Part shown: one piece after another, positions 1-11,270 of the stretch
Numbering within the stretch: position 1 is the stretch's first letter
Layout: the number at the start of each line of letters is the position of its first letter
NCBI RefSeq assembly: GCF_032854445.1
Contig: NC_088300.1
Location: 25,341,608-25,405,607 of the forward strand
From: Liolophura sinensis
Taxonomy: Eukaryota > Mollusca > Polyplacophora > Chitonida > Chitonidae
DNA: 64,000 nt
Direction: 5' to 3'
Made by a program: the position numbers and the translations under genes
Notes under the pieces: model-generated
Told to the model about the DNA's origin: nothing
The model's database searches: none
What the model saw: only the letters and a program-made list of their open reading frames with translations

Positions 1-455
1 TACAGTTACCGGATATGCAGTAAAACATATAGAGTAGGAGACAGGTAAACACAAATGTAATAAGGCAAAAGCGGATGTAAGCCGGGAATGGAAATTCAAT
101 GCCAGATAAACTTCCATTAAAATTTAGATTTTAATATTAAGACGTATTAAAACTTATATAACTTTTCAAAGAAAAAAGGGCAGGGACATCGCGTATATAA
201 AGAGTCGCTCTAGTCGACCTCGATCAGACCCTGATCAATGAAGTACATGTAGCAGGGTCGAAATAAGTCCTCCATAGAGTTCCTAAGGCATTACGTCACA
301 AGGTTTGTCAGATACCTCAAAATTATCAGAGAATATTTTAGCTATTTTATAGGGTGAGCTCATTGATTGGATAATCCAGTTCTGAAGTTTGGTTTAATTT
401 AATAACGCATTGTCCCTTCCTTTTCATTAAGCAGTCCCGATCACTCTTATCTTAC
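1..455. other. Intergenic, with an outlying copy of the 107-bp repeat
   Basis: I see no gene here. Roughly 31-140 aligns by eye to the 107-bp unit tandemly repeated at 1332-1655 (shared AGACAGGTAA-like start, TGTAA, GGGAATGG and CTTCC words). The 28-bp minisatellite at 456-1307 therefore sits between copies of this unit. The rest (141-455) shows nothing I recognise. Confidence 0.5.
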
Positions 456-1307
456 ATGGATATAATGGTAGCAGTTAATCTGCATGGATATGATGGTAGC
501 AGTTAATCTGCATTGATATGATGGTAGCAGTTAATCTGCATGGATATAATGGTAGCAGTTAATCTGCATGGATATGATGGTAGCAGTTAATCTGCATGGA
601 TGTGATGGTAGCAGTAACTCTGTATGGATATGATGGTAGCAGTTAATCTGCATTGATATAATGATAGCAGTTAATCTGCATGGATATGATGGTAGCAGTT
701 AATCTGCATGGATGTGATGGTAGCAGTTAATCTGTATGGATATGATGGTAGCAGTTAATCTGCATTGATATAATGATAGCAGTTAATCTGCATGGATATG
801 ATGGTAGCAGTTAATCTGCATGGATATGATGGTAGCAGTTAATCTGCAGGGATATGATGGTAGCAGTTAATCTGCATGGATATGACGGTAGCAGTTAATC
901 TGCATGGATATGGTGGTAGCAGTTAATCTACATGGATATGAAGGTAGCAGTTAATCTGCATGGATATGATGGTAGCAGTTAATCTGCATGGATATGATGG
1001 TAGCAGTAACTCTCTTTGGATATGATGGTAGCAGTTAATCTGAATTGATATGATGGTAGCAGTTAATCTGCATGGATATGATGGTAGCAGTTAATCTGCA
1101 TGGATATGATGGTAGCAGTTAATCTGCATGGACATGATGGTAGCAGTTAATCTGCATGGATATGATGGTAGCAGTTAATCTGCATGGATATGATGGTAGC
1201 AGTAACTCTGTATGGATATGATGGTAGCAGTTAATCTGTATGGATATGATGGTAGCAGTTAATCTGCAGGGATATGATGGTAGCAGTTAATCTGCAGGGA
1301 TATGATG
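456..1307. repeat. 28-bp minisatellite, about 30 copies
   Basis: The unit reads TGGATATGATGGTAGCAGTT then AATCTGCA, 28 bp, repeated head to tail about 30 times with few changes and no spacers. Variant units (GATGTG, CATTGATATAATGATAGC, TAACTCTGTATGG) recur in order. A block of four units (112 bp) near 599-710 is repeated in the same order near 711-822, so part of the array grew as a higher-order unit. It carries no protein-coding signature. Confidence 0.97.
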
Positions 1308-1331
1308 AAGGAGATACATACTAAATATAGA

Positions 1332-1655
1332 CAGTAAGAGGTAAGAACAAGACAGAAAATGCAAACGGCTGTAAACCGTTGCTCTGGGAATGGATGTACG
1401 CTTGTGGCTAAATTAGATTCCACGACTCAAAACGCTCACAGTAAAAGACAGCTACAAGACGGAAACCGGCAAGGGTTGTAAATCGGTACTGTGGAAGTGC
1501 ATTTATACTTTCGCCAAAATTATATTTAATGACACTAAACACTCACAGTAAGAGACAGCAAAAAGAGAGAAAATGTTAACAGTTTCAAGCAGGTCTTGTG
1601 GAAGGAAATGTATACTTCCGCAACACATTTTTTTTAAATGTGCTGAAAACGGAAA
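1332..1655. repeat. 107-bp tandem repeat, three degenerate copies
   Basis: Copies begin at 1332, 1439 and 1546, each opening with CAGTAAGAG or CAGTAAAAG, followed by GACAG, an AAAC/TGTAA segment, a GTGGAA or GGGAATG word and a pyrimidine-rich stretch. The exact 107-bp spacing twice over supports a tandem array. A fourth related copy lies at about 31-140, on the other side of the 28-bp minisatellite. Confidence 0.75.
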
Positions 1656-2929
1656 TGTATAGCGTTAGCCTTTCACAAGTTACTTTCTCATTCAACAGGC
1701 ATTTCCGACAGCCAGGCATTATGCTTAATACTTGATGTAAACCTTATCTGGCACTCGGAGGTTTGACGTTCATTACCTGAGCTGAATATAAATGATCTTT
1801 TGTTCTGGGTAAAGTATAATGTCGAGAGAATAATTACTCCTGTAAAATACGGCTTCATTATCCAAGGCTATATCATCTCTTTTACATTTATTTTTCTCTC
1901 CGGCCCAAATAAACATAGATGGTGGCCTTGAAACCTAACATCAATTTCGTGACATTTCTAAGGATTATTTTACAGCTAAAGATCATAGTACGCTAAAAGT
2001 ACATGTGATACTTTTACGTTAAACAATAACAGTGAGATCAGTAACAAAGGGATATAAGATTTTTTCTACTTCCGGTATTGTTTATTTCTTCACACATACA
2101 CTCAAAAAATCAATCTATTTTAATGTATTCTGTTATTTTAACACAATATTCTGTCATGTTCAAAATAATATGCTTTAGTCTAATAGAATCTTTATGTTGA
2201 ATTAATAGAATATATGCGTTATATTTAACAGAATAATCTGCTGTCATAGCAGAATAAAGTCTAGCATCACTAAGACAGACTTTCTCTAAAGATTAAAAAA
2301 TCGTTGTTGTTGTTTTTTTTTTAGTGTATATAACAAATCGTATGAAAGCGTAAGCCTTTAATATACATTTAGCTTATTATAGGGGCCTTCAGTAAGATGT
2401 TTAAAAATTCACAACACAAAAATTTACAAAAGCTGAGTTTATTACATCACGGTTGTGGAAATAATTTGCCGTGGAATGTAATTTAACCGCGCATTTTGCT
2501 TGAGGTATAATGTGGAAACTATAACATTGTGTGTGGTATACATTACTGCCATAATTCTGGTCGGAAGCCTTTCTTTTATATTGGCTTCAGTCATGACGTC
2601 ACTAATTCGTGTGTGCTTAACAGCTGTTTTTAATAAAGAACATCTGAGACGCGGTTAAAAGTTTAAATACACGAATTAGTCCCGCTGTGCCTGAAATTTC
2701 TTGAAAAGAGACATGCCCATTGGCCTGGATGTTGTTGGAGAAAATTAGGTCGTCTGTTCAGTTATAGCTAAATAACGAAAAGGGAGTTAAAAGAAAACCA
2801 TACAACAGTTACATCTATATTTGTATCAAATATGGTCGTGCATAAAATAATAAAATTAAATCCGGCTATTGCAGTGTGATGCATTGTGTGAATGGGGAAC
2901 ATTAAAATTGCAAGGTTCATACTTTATGC
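1656..2929. other. Intergenic, no gene seen
   Basis: AT-rich sequence without a supportable ORF. Apart from the dispersed repeat at 2192-2290 I see nothing recognisable. Confidence 0.5.
2192..2290 (+). repeat. Dispersed repeat E, copy 1
   Basis: This stretch (ATGTTGAATTAATAGAATA, TTATATTTAACAGAA, AATCTGCTG, CATCACT-AGACA) aligns across about 95 bases with 34617-34712 in the same orientation. The preceding 60 bases are rich in related TAATAGAAT and TTAACACAAT words, so the element may be longer. The family is unknown to me. Confidence 0.8.
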
Positions 2930-3460
2930 GTATAATAAATGGAACCAATGCTGGATTACACGGATGTCGCTTAAAGTACATGTCAGAGGTTAATTCTTCC
3001 AATAGATAAAGGTGTGAACAGTAGTACGTGACATCCGGGCTATCGGTAGTAATGTAGAGCGGCGTGACTGTAGGCCCTCATCCTCATACTGAATCGCAAT
3101 TTTTTGTTAGAGCAATCACTCGTCCTGTGTATAATACTGGCCTGTGGCGAATTTTTCTGCTCTCTCCACGGTGATACAACCGTGTGACGTGTCAGTCTGG
3201 GTTTTATTGACCATGTCAGATTGGACTGTAATATGATATATAAGACAACACCGTGGATAGTGATACTACAGAAGCAAATTGGTAGTCGGCACGTGATCAA
3301 ACGCAACCAAAAGCCGGCCTCTTGTCAGTTTACCTCAGTTAGGATTTTATTCTAACTGTTCGTGTAAATGATTTGATAACAGCAACTTATACGCCCCTGA
3401 GCAACATGGCTTACGTAAAATCAAGTCGTAAAGTTCAGTGAAGTCAATACCAATTTATTA
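2930..3460 (+). repeat. Old low-copy repeat J, copy 1
   Basis: One of four collinear decayed copies (also 4120-4460, 5840-6260 and 6750-7120). Shared landmarks in order: GACAGTA-TAC-TGACATCC, GAATCGC-TGACTGTAGG-CCT, CTGGCCTGTGGCGAA, TTTATTGACC-TGTCAG, then CTCAGTTA. The tail at 3320-3460 also resembles 28100-28260. No coding frame is shared between copies. Confidence 0.75.
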
Positions 3461-4119
3461 GACGTTATTATACAATAACACGAGAACAGTGCCAAGAGAC
3501 TTGGATGCTTAGTTATTTAAACCTGCAGGATCTCGGTCTATGCAGGCACAAAATGTGAAACACAATTTCATGGTGAGTAAAACCAGAGTAGCAATTACTG
3601 CTCCATAAGCGATGAATTTTGACCTGTTGTCAATTACGTAACGCAGGGTTGTATTTTAACTCCTCGGTTAGCGGAATTCTTGTCCAGGATGGTTGCACTG
3701 GAATAGGATCACTGTTGTGATGTTATTGTCTTCAAATAAATGTAAAATTAATGATAATTTAGTGGCATCCACGGGTTAAAGTTTGCTCTGGCGTTCGCTC
3801 AAAGCATGAATTTCTTACCCTCTTTCCTCAATTTGCTTAAACTGGAGCAGCACAAAATATATTATAATATTGTGCTTTTATGAAGTGTATATATGCTGTT
3901 GTGGATGAACTGGTTCTCAAAAAATGGAGACCAATCGGCTTTCTGAATATTATAATAAAGCCCTTTCGGGTTTTATTCCCGCCAATTTATTTTTTAAACC
4001 ACATTGTTACACGTTACACTGAGAAATCATGTTGCATATTTGTTTTTGTACTATGTTAAAATCGCCAATATTGTAAAGCGATGAATAAATGAAAATAAAT
4101 GAAATGAACAAAATGACTT
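3461..4119. other. Intergenic, no gene seen
   Basis: AT-rich sequence between two copies of repeat J. I see no ORF with protein-like composition and no recognisable repeat. Confidence 0.4.
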
Positions 4120-4460
4120 GATTGGATTAAATATGTAGCTTAAGATGAGAGAATAAGGCTAATTCTACCTATAGATAAAATTTGTGGACAGTAATACTTG
4201 ACATCCAGGCCATTCATTCTTGTGTGGAGAACAGGAATCGCTTGACTGCAGGTCGTTATCCTAGAACTCAATCAAGAATGTTCCCCAGCGCCATCGCTGG
4301 CTTTGTATGTAGAACTGGCCTGTGTCGAAACCACGGACAATCTACTACTCTGTCCATACAAAGAGCTGCGTAGCGTGCCGCATCCTATGTTTTATTGACC
4401 GTGTCAGTTGGGATCGTAACACACTCAGTTAACGGAACGCTTGTCTGAAGTCTCGGCGTA
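4120..4460 (+). repeat. Old low-copy repeat J, copy 2
   Basis: Aligns with copies 1, 3 and 4 through GACAGTAATACTTGACATCC, TGACTGCAGGTCGTTATCCT, GACAATCTACTACT, TTTATTGACCGTGTCAG and GTTAACGGAACGCTTGTCT. A 63-codon ORF overlaps it but is not preserved in the other copies, so I do not call it a gene. Confidence 0.75.
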
Positions 4461-5839
4461 CTTACATGCAAGCATATATATTTAATCAGAATTATAAAAC
4501 ATACAGTTAAACTTCAGGATGAACACATTTGTTAAGTGAAGGCCAATTTCTAGAGCAAATATATTTATTAACCATGCTTTACATCCTCATTTAGAATATT
4601 ATTGAGCACAGATCATATATATGAAGAGGTAATCCCAGATACCCACTATACAGAAGTTATTTTCACATGTTTCTTTTTTCTTTTCAAAGAAAAATCGGGG
4701 GAAAAAACATACATGCAACTGACTTGGCAAGATTTTTCATCTCAACATTATGTATTTGTTTTATTTTCTTCACCTTTAAGCAATTTGTAGCACAGACGGC
4801 CAAAAACTAAAAAAAACATAATGAGAAATTAGAATCACTCTCTTAAGAATAGGTTGAAGAGGGTGTCATAGCCAAAAACTGACTTAGGCTTAAGTCAAAA
4901 TTTCAAATCACTTTAAAACTGTTATTTCTTACTTAATATTGTCAAAATATTGCGTGACAACTGAAATTCTGGGTAAGTTAAAGTAAACACTAAATCTTAA
5001 TTAATTAATAAAGTATTCCAGAAATGTTCTACAAATATTTAAAACATTCTACATGGCTTATCAAGAAAATAAATAGCAAACATTCGTCAACATCTACCCA
5101 CTCATTTGGTGATGCCAATTTGCCATGTTATAGCTATCTAGGGTGATGTCACAAAACCTCGGAGCTCTCCAGTACCGTCGTTATGAAACAATGTGACAGT
5201 GAGAAAATATAAAGAGAAACGCCTGATAAGCAACCAAAGAGTGTCAGTTCTGTTCCGTTTTCAATGGCCCGATCAATGCGCTGATCGTCGGCACAACCGC
5301 CGTCTTTTAGCGGTCCTGTTCGTCCTCGTTTCGACCTGCATGACTGGACCGACATCAGGGAATTTACCAAATATAACAGGACCCTCTGACTTGTAACCCT
5401 CTTTCATGAAAATTTTGGGAAGATATTTTCATAATAAATTTAACTTTGCTAAGGAACAATAATGCAATGTCACAATATTTTTCTTCAAGCAATAAGTCTC
5501 CCAAGGAGGTTTCATTGCCAGCTCACCCTGACAAGTTTCTGCAGTCTCTTGCCGTTTCCAGTTTCCTGTTCATAAATGTGCCGTCCAACATGCATTAATT
5601 GCTTTAATATCTGTCTATATATGTCTCTATGAGAAGTGCCGTATCTCCAGTGCTGAACTTCATCTTCTTGGCTTTCAAAACTATAGAATTTTTGACATAT
5701 TTTTCCGTGATAACTGTGTCCTGTATCCCTTTTTCTATTTTAAAGAGGCAGACTTTTTGGTCACTTTAATGTAAAACAAGTTTCACCTAAAACAACGCAA
5801 AGGAATATACCTAGTTAAATTGTTGAAGGGCTGTGCTGA
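4461..5839. other. Intergenic, no gene seen
   Basis: AT-rich. Short ORFs of 60-73 codons occur near 4602-4790 and 5149-5396 on both strands. None shows a domain, signal peptide or splice-site arrangement worth calling. Confidence 0.4.
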
Positions 5840-6260
5840 CATCAAGGTCATGAATCGCGTGGTTGTATGTCCTTATCGTGTAGATCATTCAAGACCTTTC
5901 ATCAGATCAAGACCTTTCATCAGATCAAGACCTTTCATCAGATCAAGACCTTTCATCTGGCCTGTGGCGAAAACCACTTGTAACACGGACTAGGCGAAAC
6001 GTCTACTCTGTAAACAGTAATAGAACTGTCTGACATGCCGCTGTCTATGTTTTATTGACCATGTCAGCTAGGATTACCATAACACCTCAGTTAACGGAAC
6101 GCTTGTCTCGACTTGTATCACTCAAAAAAGCATCAGTGGAAGTTTGGTTTCATTCCAGCCGCTTATACTATTTGCTCCGGCGATCGCTTTGCGCCCGGAC
6201 TGCTTTCTTCCTACCAAACTCTGGCGGTATCATCTGACAGGTTGTCTCAGTTGTCTGCGA
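5840..6260 (+). repeat. Old low-copy repeat J, copy 3
   Basis: Shares GTCATGAATCGCGTGGTTGT, CTGGCCTGTGGCGAAAACCAC, TTTATTGACCATGTCAG and GTTAACGGAACGCTTGTCT with the other copies. The stretch equivalent to the middle of copies 2 and 4 is replaced by an 18-bp tandem array (5887-5958). Confidence 0.75.
5887..5958 (+). repeat. 18-bp tandem repeat, four copies
   Basis: The unit ATCAAGACCTTTCATCAG is repeated four times, almost perfectly, inside copy 3 of repeat J. The last unit runs directly into CTGGCCTGTGGCG, a conserved landmark of repeat J. Confidence 0.95.
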
Positions 6261-6749
6261 ATATGTAACAAGCACTAGCAGAGACTGACAAATTACACTT
6301 TAACGTCTACTTAAACGACGAAGCGTTTTGCATTCTCTTGCACTTTTAGTTCCGTAAGACGAATTCTGACAGCCGTAAAACATAAAGTTATGTAAATAAG
6401 TTTTAGAATCACTCATGGCAATAAGAAAAAGAATCGCACGGAGCTGCTCGTAGGTAGCTTGAGCCAATCCTTTGATGGGACATCTTGTAATCTAGTCTAT
6501 ATTACATTTAAGTCACACCTGGAGCCAACAGAACAACGGCTCCCATGGCGGTTCTCCTTGATGCTGTGGGTAAAAATTAAGCCGGTGTTCAGCTATACCT
6601 AAATAATACAAACAAAGGTAATGAAGGAAAAGGAAACAATAATGACAGCTATGCCTCAATGAATCATGCTAGCAGCCATTGTGCAATTGGGCTTTTGCTG
6701 ATGGACGGTGGAATCGTCAAAAACGCGTGATTTCTGATTTATGCATGTA

Positions 6750-7120
6750 GTAAATGCAACATTATTGCATCAAATATTTAGCTTAGGGTGCGTGAATGAG
6801 GCTAATTCTGCGACTGTAAAAAGCCGTGGACAGTAATACTTGACATCCAGCTGATCCGTGTTTGTACAAAGACCCTGAATCGCGTGACTGTAGGTCCTTA
6901 TCCTGGAACTCAGCTGGAGCCTGGGACCAACTGAGATTGGGTTTCGTTTCCCATTAGTGAAGACTTTCTGTCAGAACAATCATAGCTTTATATTTATACT
7001 GGCCTGTTGGAGAAAACTCTTCTAAGACGAACAAGGACAATCTACTACTGTACCTGTAATACAACTGTCTGGCCTCTTTTACTGACCTTGTCAGCAATCC
7101 TTTCGGGCGAGAGCGCTTGT
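6750..7120 (+). repeat. Old low-copy repeat J, copy 4
   Basis: Collinear with the other copies: GACAGTAATACTTGACATCC, GAATCGCGTGACTGTAGGTC, CTTATCCTGGAACTCA, GACAATCTACTACTGT, CTGACCTTGTCAG. The right end of the similarity coincides with the start of the Penelope-like fragment, which suggests the retroelement inserted at or near the repeat end. Confidence 0.75.
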
Positions 7121-8665
7121 GCGCTTCTGAAATCAGACCCTATTAATCCGTTCAAACGAGCAACCGTTGAAAAACTTAACCAGATGTTGAAAGCAGATTA
7201 TATAGATTTTAAATTAAAGCAAAAGATATATCCGTCTGCAGAAAATCCATCATTTCTGTATTGCCTGCCAAAAATCCATAAAGATAATGTACCAGTTAGA
7301 CCTCAACTGGATCCATGACCTACCATCTAGCTAAATGGATTGTTTTGACTATACCATCACTTGTCGGTAATACTGAATATTACATAAGAAACTCTTAAGA
7401 CTTTGTCACAAAAAATTGCGACGTTAAACTTGGACCTGAAGATACTTTAGTGTCTTTTGATGTGGTCAATCTGTTTACCAGCCTTCCTGTGAGTAAAGTT
7501 GTAGACGTTGCCAATGCCGTATTTCGTCAAGATGATACCTTAGTTTTTCGTACCAAATTTTCTCCATCACAGATTTGTGATATTATGACTGGATATGAAG
7601 CATTTCTGATACAACTGAAAGTTGTATCAAAAGAAACATGGTTGTGCTATGGGATCTCCCATATCGCCAGTAGTGGCAAATGTTAGGTCTGGAATCATTG
7701 GCAAAGCATGCTCTTCTTGCATTTTATGACACATCTCCAACACATTGGTTCAGTTTTGTAGATGACACTTGGGTTAAGCCTAGACGACGTAGCCTCCTGG
7801 GTTTTTTCTCCTTTCTTAATAATTTGGATAGCAGTATAAAATTCACTACATAAGAGACTGCAGATGGCCAACTTCCGTTTTTGGACACTTTAATATCTGT
7901 CAATAAAAAAGGGGGTTTGAAGCCACAGTGTATCGTACACCAACACACACTGATCTGTACCTTGATTTCCATTCTCATCATCCGTTAAATCAGAAACTGG
8001 GTGTAATCCGAACCCTACAGAAGAGGGCTAAAACCATCGTTACCAAAGACCAGGGCTTGGGGAAAGAGAACAATTACAAACCAAACACCTTGTACTGCGG
8101 AGGGTATCAAAACTGGCCAATTTCAAATACTCTCAAAGGGAATACCTCTCTTTCCACCCCAAGCATTCCACAATCACCTAGCAACATTACAATAACCTAG
8201 CCATACGTACAAGGCTTATCTGAGACAATAAGGACAATTTTCAATCAGTACTCTATTAGAACATGTTTTAAACCTGTGCACGAACTCAGAAATTCACTTG
8301 TCAGTCCCAAAGATAAACAAGTAAAAGAAAAAAAGTTTCCTAGTGTATGGTATTGTTTGCAGTGGTCCAGCCTGTCATTAAACATTCATTGGAGAAACAC
8401 AACAACCTCCACAAAACTGTATGAAACAACACATGAAACCCACATCTAGTGGCAAGGATTCCGGTGTATTCCAACACCAACTCTTGTCATGACTTCTCTA
8501 ATGAAAAAGTCCCGAGCAAAGAGCCTAGGTGGCTTGAGCGGGGAGTTAAAGAGGCTATTCTCGTCTGGGCTGCAAACTCCAGTCTCAATCGCAACTTACC
8601 CCCACACTTGGGACCCTCTACTGAAAAACATAAGAAAGAGTTTGGGTTTTTTTTGGGGGAGGGGA
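7121..8665 (+). pseudogene. Penelope-like retroelement, broken (RT plus GIY-YIG)
   Basis: Conceptual translation on the plus strand, across several frames and stops, gives the ordered landmarks of a Penelope-like element polyprotein. They are LLKSDP, then FLYCLPKIHKDNVPVRP (7252-7310), then VSFDVVNLFTSLPVS (7450-7496), then GSPISPVVAN (7652-7681). The catalytic FVDDTW box is at 7755-7772, and YRTPTHTDLYLDFHSHHPL lies around 7928-7990. A GIY-YIG endonuclease remnant follows (VYGIVC, then FIGET near 8385), and the C-terminal WLERGVKEAI-SLNR-NLPP block lies near 8530-8600. In this family the RT copies the element and the GIY-YIG nuclease makes the nick. Stops and frameshifts between every landmark mean no active protein. 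The N-terminal third is missing, so it is probably 5'-truncated. The family call rests on the motif order and is fairly firm. Confidence 0.88.
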
Positions 8666-8804
8666 AGTTATGTAAATTCCAATGTAAGGTCTTTGTACAA
8701 CTGAGCTCAACCTGTGTAACTATTAAAATTCATACACCCTTTTCGGTGTATGCAGGTGTGCTCCGAAAACATCCAGGTAGTACATGTACACAGCGTTACG
8801 GCAG

Positions 8805-9085
8805 AAAAACCAATGCTTTTTTACTGACGAAAATTTACCGATTTCCTGTCCTGTAGTGTTCTGGAGCCACAGATGACATCCCTTTGCAGTTCACAAACGC
8901 TGTTCTTCAATTTTCCCCGTCGTTTGTCTGCTCTAAATAACTTTTTGTGAAACTTTTATTCAGACGCCCAAGGTATAAATGTAATCAGAAATAGTAGCCA
9001 TATACATTTCTGATAGATCACATGGTGCAGTATGATTTGTCTTACCTTCAGTGATGAAAGAGTTCGAAGTGATAATTCCCCTATT
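8805..9085 (+). repeat. Dispersed repeat H, copy 1
   Basis: Aligns over about 280 bases with 15665-15955, same strand. Landmarks: TTTACCGAT-CCTGTC, TTCAC-AAC, TCGTCT-TCTAA-TAA, TTTTGTGAAACTTTT, ACATTTCTGATAGATCACATGGT, and GTGATGAAAGAGT. It begins 140 bp after the Penelope-like remnant. Unknown family. Confidence 0.78.
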
Positions 9086-9530
9086 GGACCGCTTGGTTTA
9101 GCTCTTAAGAGCCCCCTGTTGTAATCACAAGGTGGAATCCGGATGAAAAGCAAGCTCGTGGTGTTAACTGACGTATGCTGGAATGGGTATCACGTGCGTC
9201 ATGACCTGATTTAACATTAAGGCAAATAATGTAATATTAGCACCTGATCTAATATTGATAGCGTCTTTGGAGAGTACCTTTTCCAAAAACGCCTACACTC
9301 ATCTGCAAGCATGATTTCACTCAGATAGTAAAAAAAAATTTCTCTGATATGAATAATTCTGACATCTGACAATGATAAACATTTAACAAAAGACCTGGAA
9401 CAATCTTTTTTAAGGCATTTTCTTCCTTGTAACCAGTCGGGTATAGTCAATTATGCACCATTGATTTAGGACATTTAGCACCATAGAAATATTCTCATGG
9501 TACTATCCAACACTTCTATACAGTAACAAT

Positions 9531-9712
9531 CTCATGCTGGATTCCTATCCGACCGTATGTGGGAAGGAAGGTCTGGCAACAACTTGCGGATTGTCTTGGG
9601 TTACCCCCGGACTCTCCCAAGTTTCCTCTCACCTTAATGCTAGCCGCCGTCGTTTTAGTGAAATATCCTTGAGTGCGGCGTAAAACAAATCAAATAATAA
9701 ATAAATATACAA
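9531..9712 (+). repeat. SINE family A, 5'-truncated
   Basis: Contains the family body (CGTATGTGGGAAGGAAGGTCTG, TGCTAGCCGCCGTCG, GTGAAATATCCTTGAGTGCG) and ends in GGCGTAAAACAAATCAAATA-ATAAATAAA. The tRNA-like head is absent. Confidence 0.92.
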
Positions 9713-9969
9713 TAACACATGTGTATTCTTCGCGATATTCGCCGTCCCAAACCAAAACAGTAAGAACTTCCTAGTATTTACATTCACTGTGATTTATTTG
9801 TAACAAACACTCATTAGAGATAATCATATTGCCTATGTATAATACCGGATCAGCTCTCCATCTTGTGTGTTTTAAACGCGGTTTCATTTCATTTCATTTA
9901 TTCACCATAAATCTTAAAATAAATTCATAGATATACACGTGAAATGCAACTGGCGGGCATAAGGCTCAT

Positions 9970-10240
9970 AGCAGTTTCGCTTTAGCTCAGTTGGTAGAGC
10001 ACTGGACTTCGTCTGCTCAGATCCGAGTTCGAATCCTGTGCAGTCCACGTAGTTAAATCCTTCAACCTTTACAAAGAGATTGCCTACATCACTGGTCACT
10101 GGTGACTATTTGCGAATTATCACATTGTCGTCGCTGCTCTGATTTCACTCTCTATGCTATGGTCTTTTTATATTGTATTCGTGTATAAACCAGCATTCTG
10201 CTATTGGACTGTGTATTGTTTCCATGCAATCGTTTATTAC
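9970..10240 (+). repeat. SINE family D or tRNA pseudogene-derived element
   Basis: The head carries near-perfect Pol III boxes: A box TAGCTCAGTTGGTAGAGC at about 9983-10000 and B box GAGTTCGAATCC at about 10026. The anticodon and T stems do not pair, so it is not a working tRNA. The body (TGTCGTCGCTGCTCTGATTT, CTATGCTATGGTCTTTTTAT) matches 13560-13780, which supports a mobile tRNA-derived SINE. Confidence 0.75.
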
Positions 10241-10397
10241 ATCTGTCGACATCGCAGTATTTTGAGTAATTCTAAACCAGTGACGTCTAAAATATTGTAC
10301 TTCATTTCAAATTGGACCTAATTCTGCTTGTTATAGTCCATGGAATGTGTGTTTGTGTGTGTTTGTGCTAGACATCCCATCACTGAGGGGATGCATT

Positions 10398-10665
10398 TAC
10401 TTATTTCTTTATTTGATTGGTGTTTTTCGCCATGCTCAAGAATATTTCACTTATACGACGGCGGCCAGCATTATGGTGGGAGGAAACTGGGCAGAGCGCG
10501 AGGGAATCACACGACTCTCCGCAGGTTGCTTGCTGACCTTCCCACGTACGACCGGAAAGGAAGCCAGCATGAGCTGGACTTGAACTAACAGCGACCGCAT
10601 TGGTGAGAGGCTCCTGTGTCATTACGCTGCGCCAGTGCGCTAACCAACTGAGTCACGGAATCTCC
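10398..10665 (-). repeat. SINE family A, near full length
   Basis: Reverse orientation. Reading the minus strand: TCCGTGACTCAGTTGGTTAGC (A box), then the B-box region GTTAGTTCAAGTCCAGCTCATG, GGCTTCCTTTCCGGTCGTAC, and CCGCCGTCGTATAAGTGAAA, ending in GCGAAAAACACCAATCAAAT. Small ORFs on both strands across it are SINE by-products. Confidence 0.95.
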
Positions 10666-10867
10666 CGAAGGGATGCATGTGGTGGTTGTTCAATCTGCCT
10701 ACCACTGTATCCAGTATATGTGCTGCCGAGATCACCAACCGAGGATTTGAACCAGTAATTTCTGGTCTTCCAGTCCACACTTCCACAAGTACCTTTAAAT
10801 TGATTACGAGAAATCCCCTGCAGCCCTGAAGAAAACAGCACCTATACCATCCTCTGTTTTCTGCATT

Positions 10868-10912
10868 TATTATTTTGATTGGTGTTGTACGCCGTATTCC
10901 ATATGAAAAAAT
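10868..10912 (-). repeat. SINE family A 3' fragment
   Basis: Reverse complement of the family tail only: TACGGCGTACAACACCAATC with AAAATAATAAAT. Short, but the tail motif is distinctive. Confidence 0.6.
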
Positions 10913-11089
10913 AAATACATGGAGACCAAAAACACATATCGGATAAAAACTAGCGATCAAATCTTCGAGAGGCTAGAAAAGAGCAGGTTTCCACTTAACT
11001 CCTCTTAGCACATGCTTTTCAAGTGTCTGTCTAATTAATGCAGTTATCGAAATTATCACGACAGTTGCGGTAAGCGTAAATCAGAAGCA

Positions 11090-11270
11090 CCATTATGTGA
11101 CTCTTGAAATAAAATTCCACGCTATTATATAAGTTTTGTAGAAGTCGACAAATCGCACTGTGTGAACGCGATATAGGAATTATAAAGTAATACTTTGTAT
11201 TTTCGTTCGGCCAGACAAATTCGACGAGTCTATTCGACAAACTGCAACGTGTGAAAGCGGCTTAAGGCAA
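11090..11270 (-). repeat. Dispersed repeat G (MITE-like), copy 1
   Basis: Reads on the minus strand as TTAAGCCGCTTTCACACGTT, then TGTCGACTTCTACAA, then TTTTATTTCAAGAGTCACAT. It aligns in inverted orientation with 14410-14530. GCCGCTTTCACACG-type ends occur in animal MITEs, but I cannot place both termini. Confidence 0.6.

Noticed and set aside
456-1307. CRISPR-like array of 28-bp repeats
   Set aside because: Units are contiguous with no spacers and the DNA is animal.
8449-8856. 135-codon plus-strand ORF as a gene
   Set aside because: Its first half is the C-terminal end of the Penelope-like endonuclease remnant and the rest is unrelated sequence.
9980-10048. A tRNA gene, from near-perfect A and B boxes
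   Set aside because: The anticodon stem and the T stem do not pair, and the body downstream recurs at 13560, so it is a tRNA-derived SINE head.
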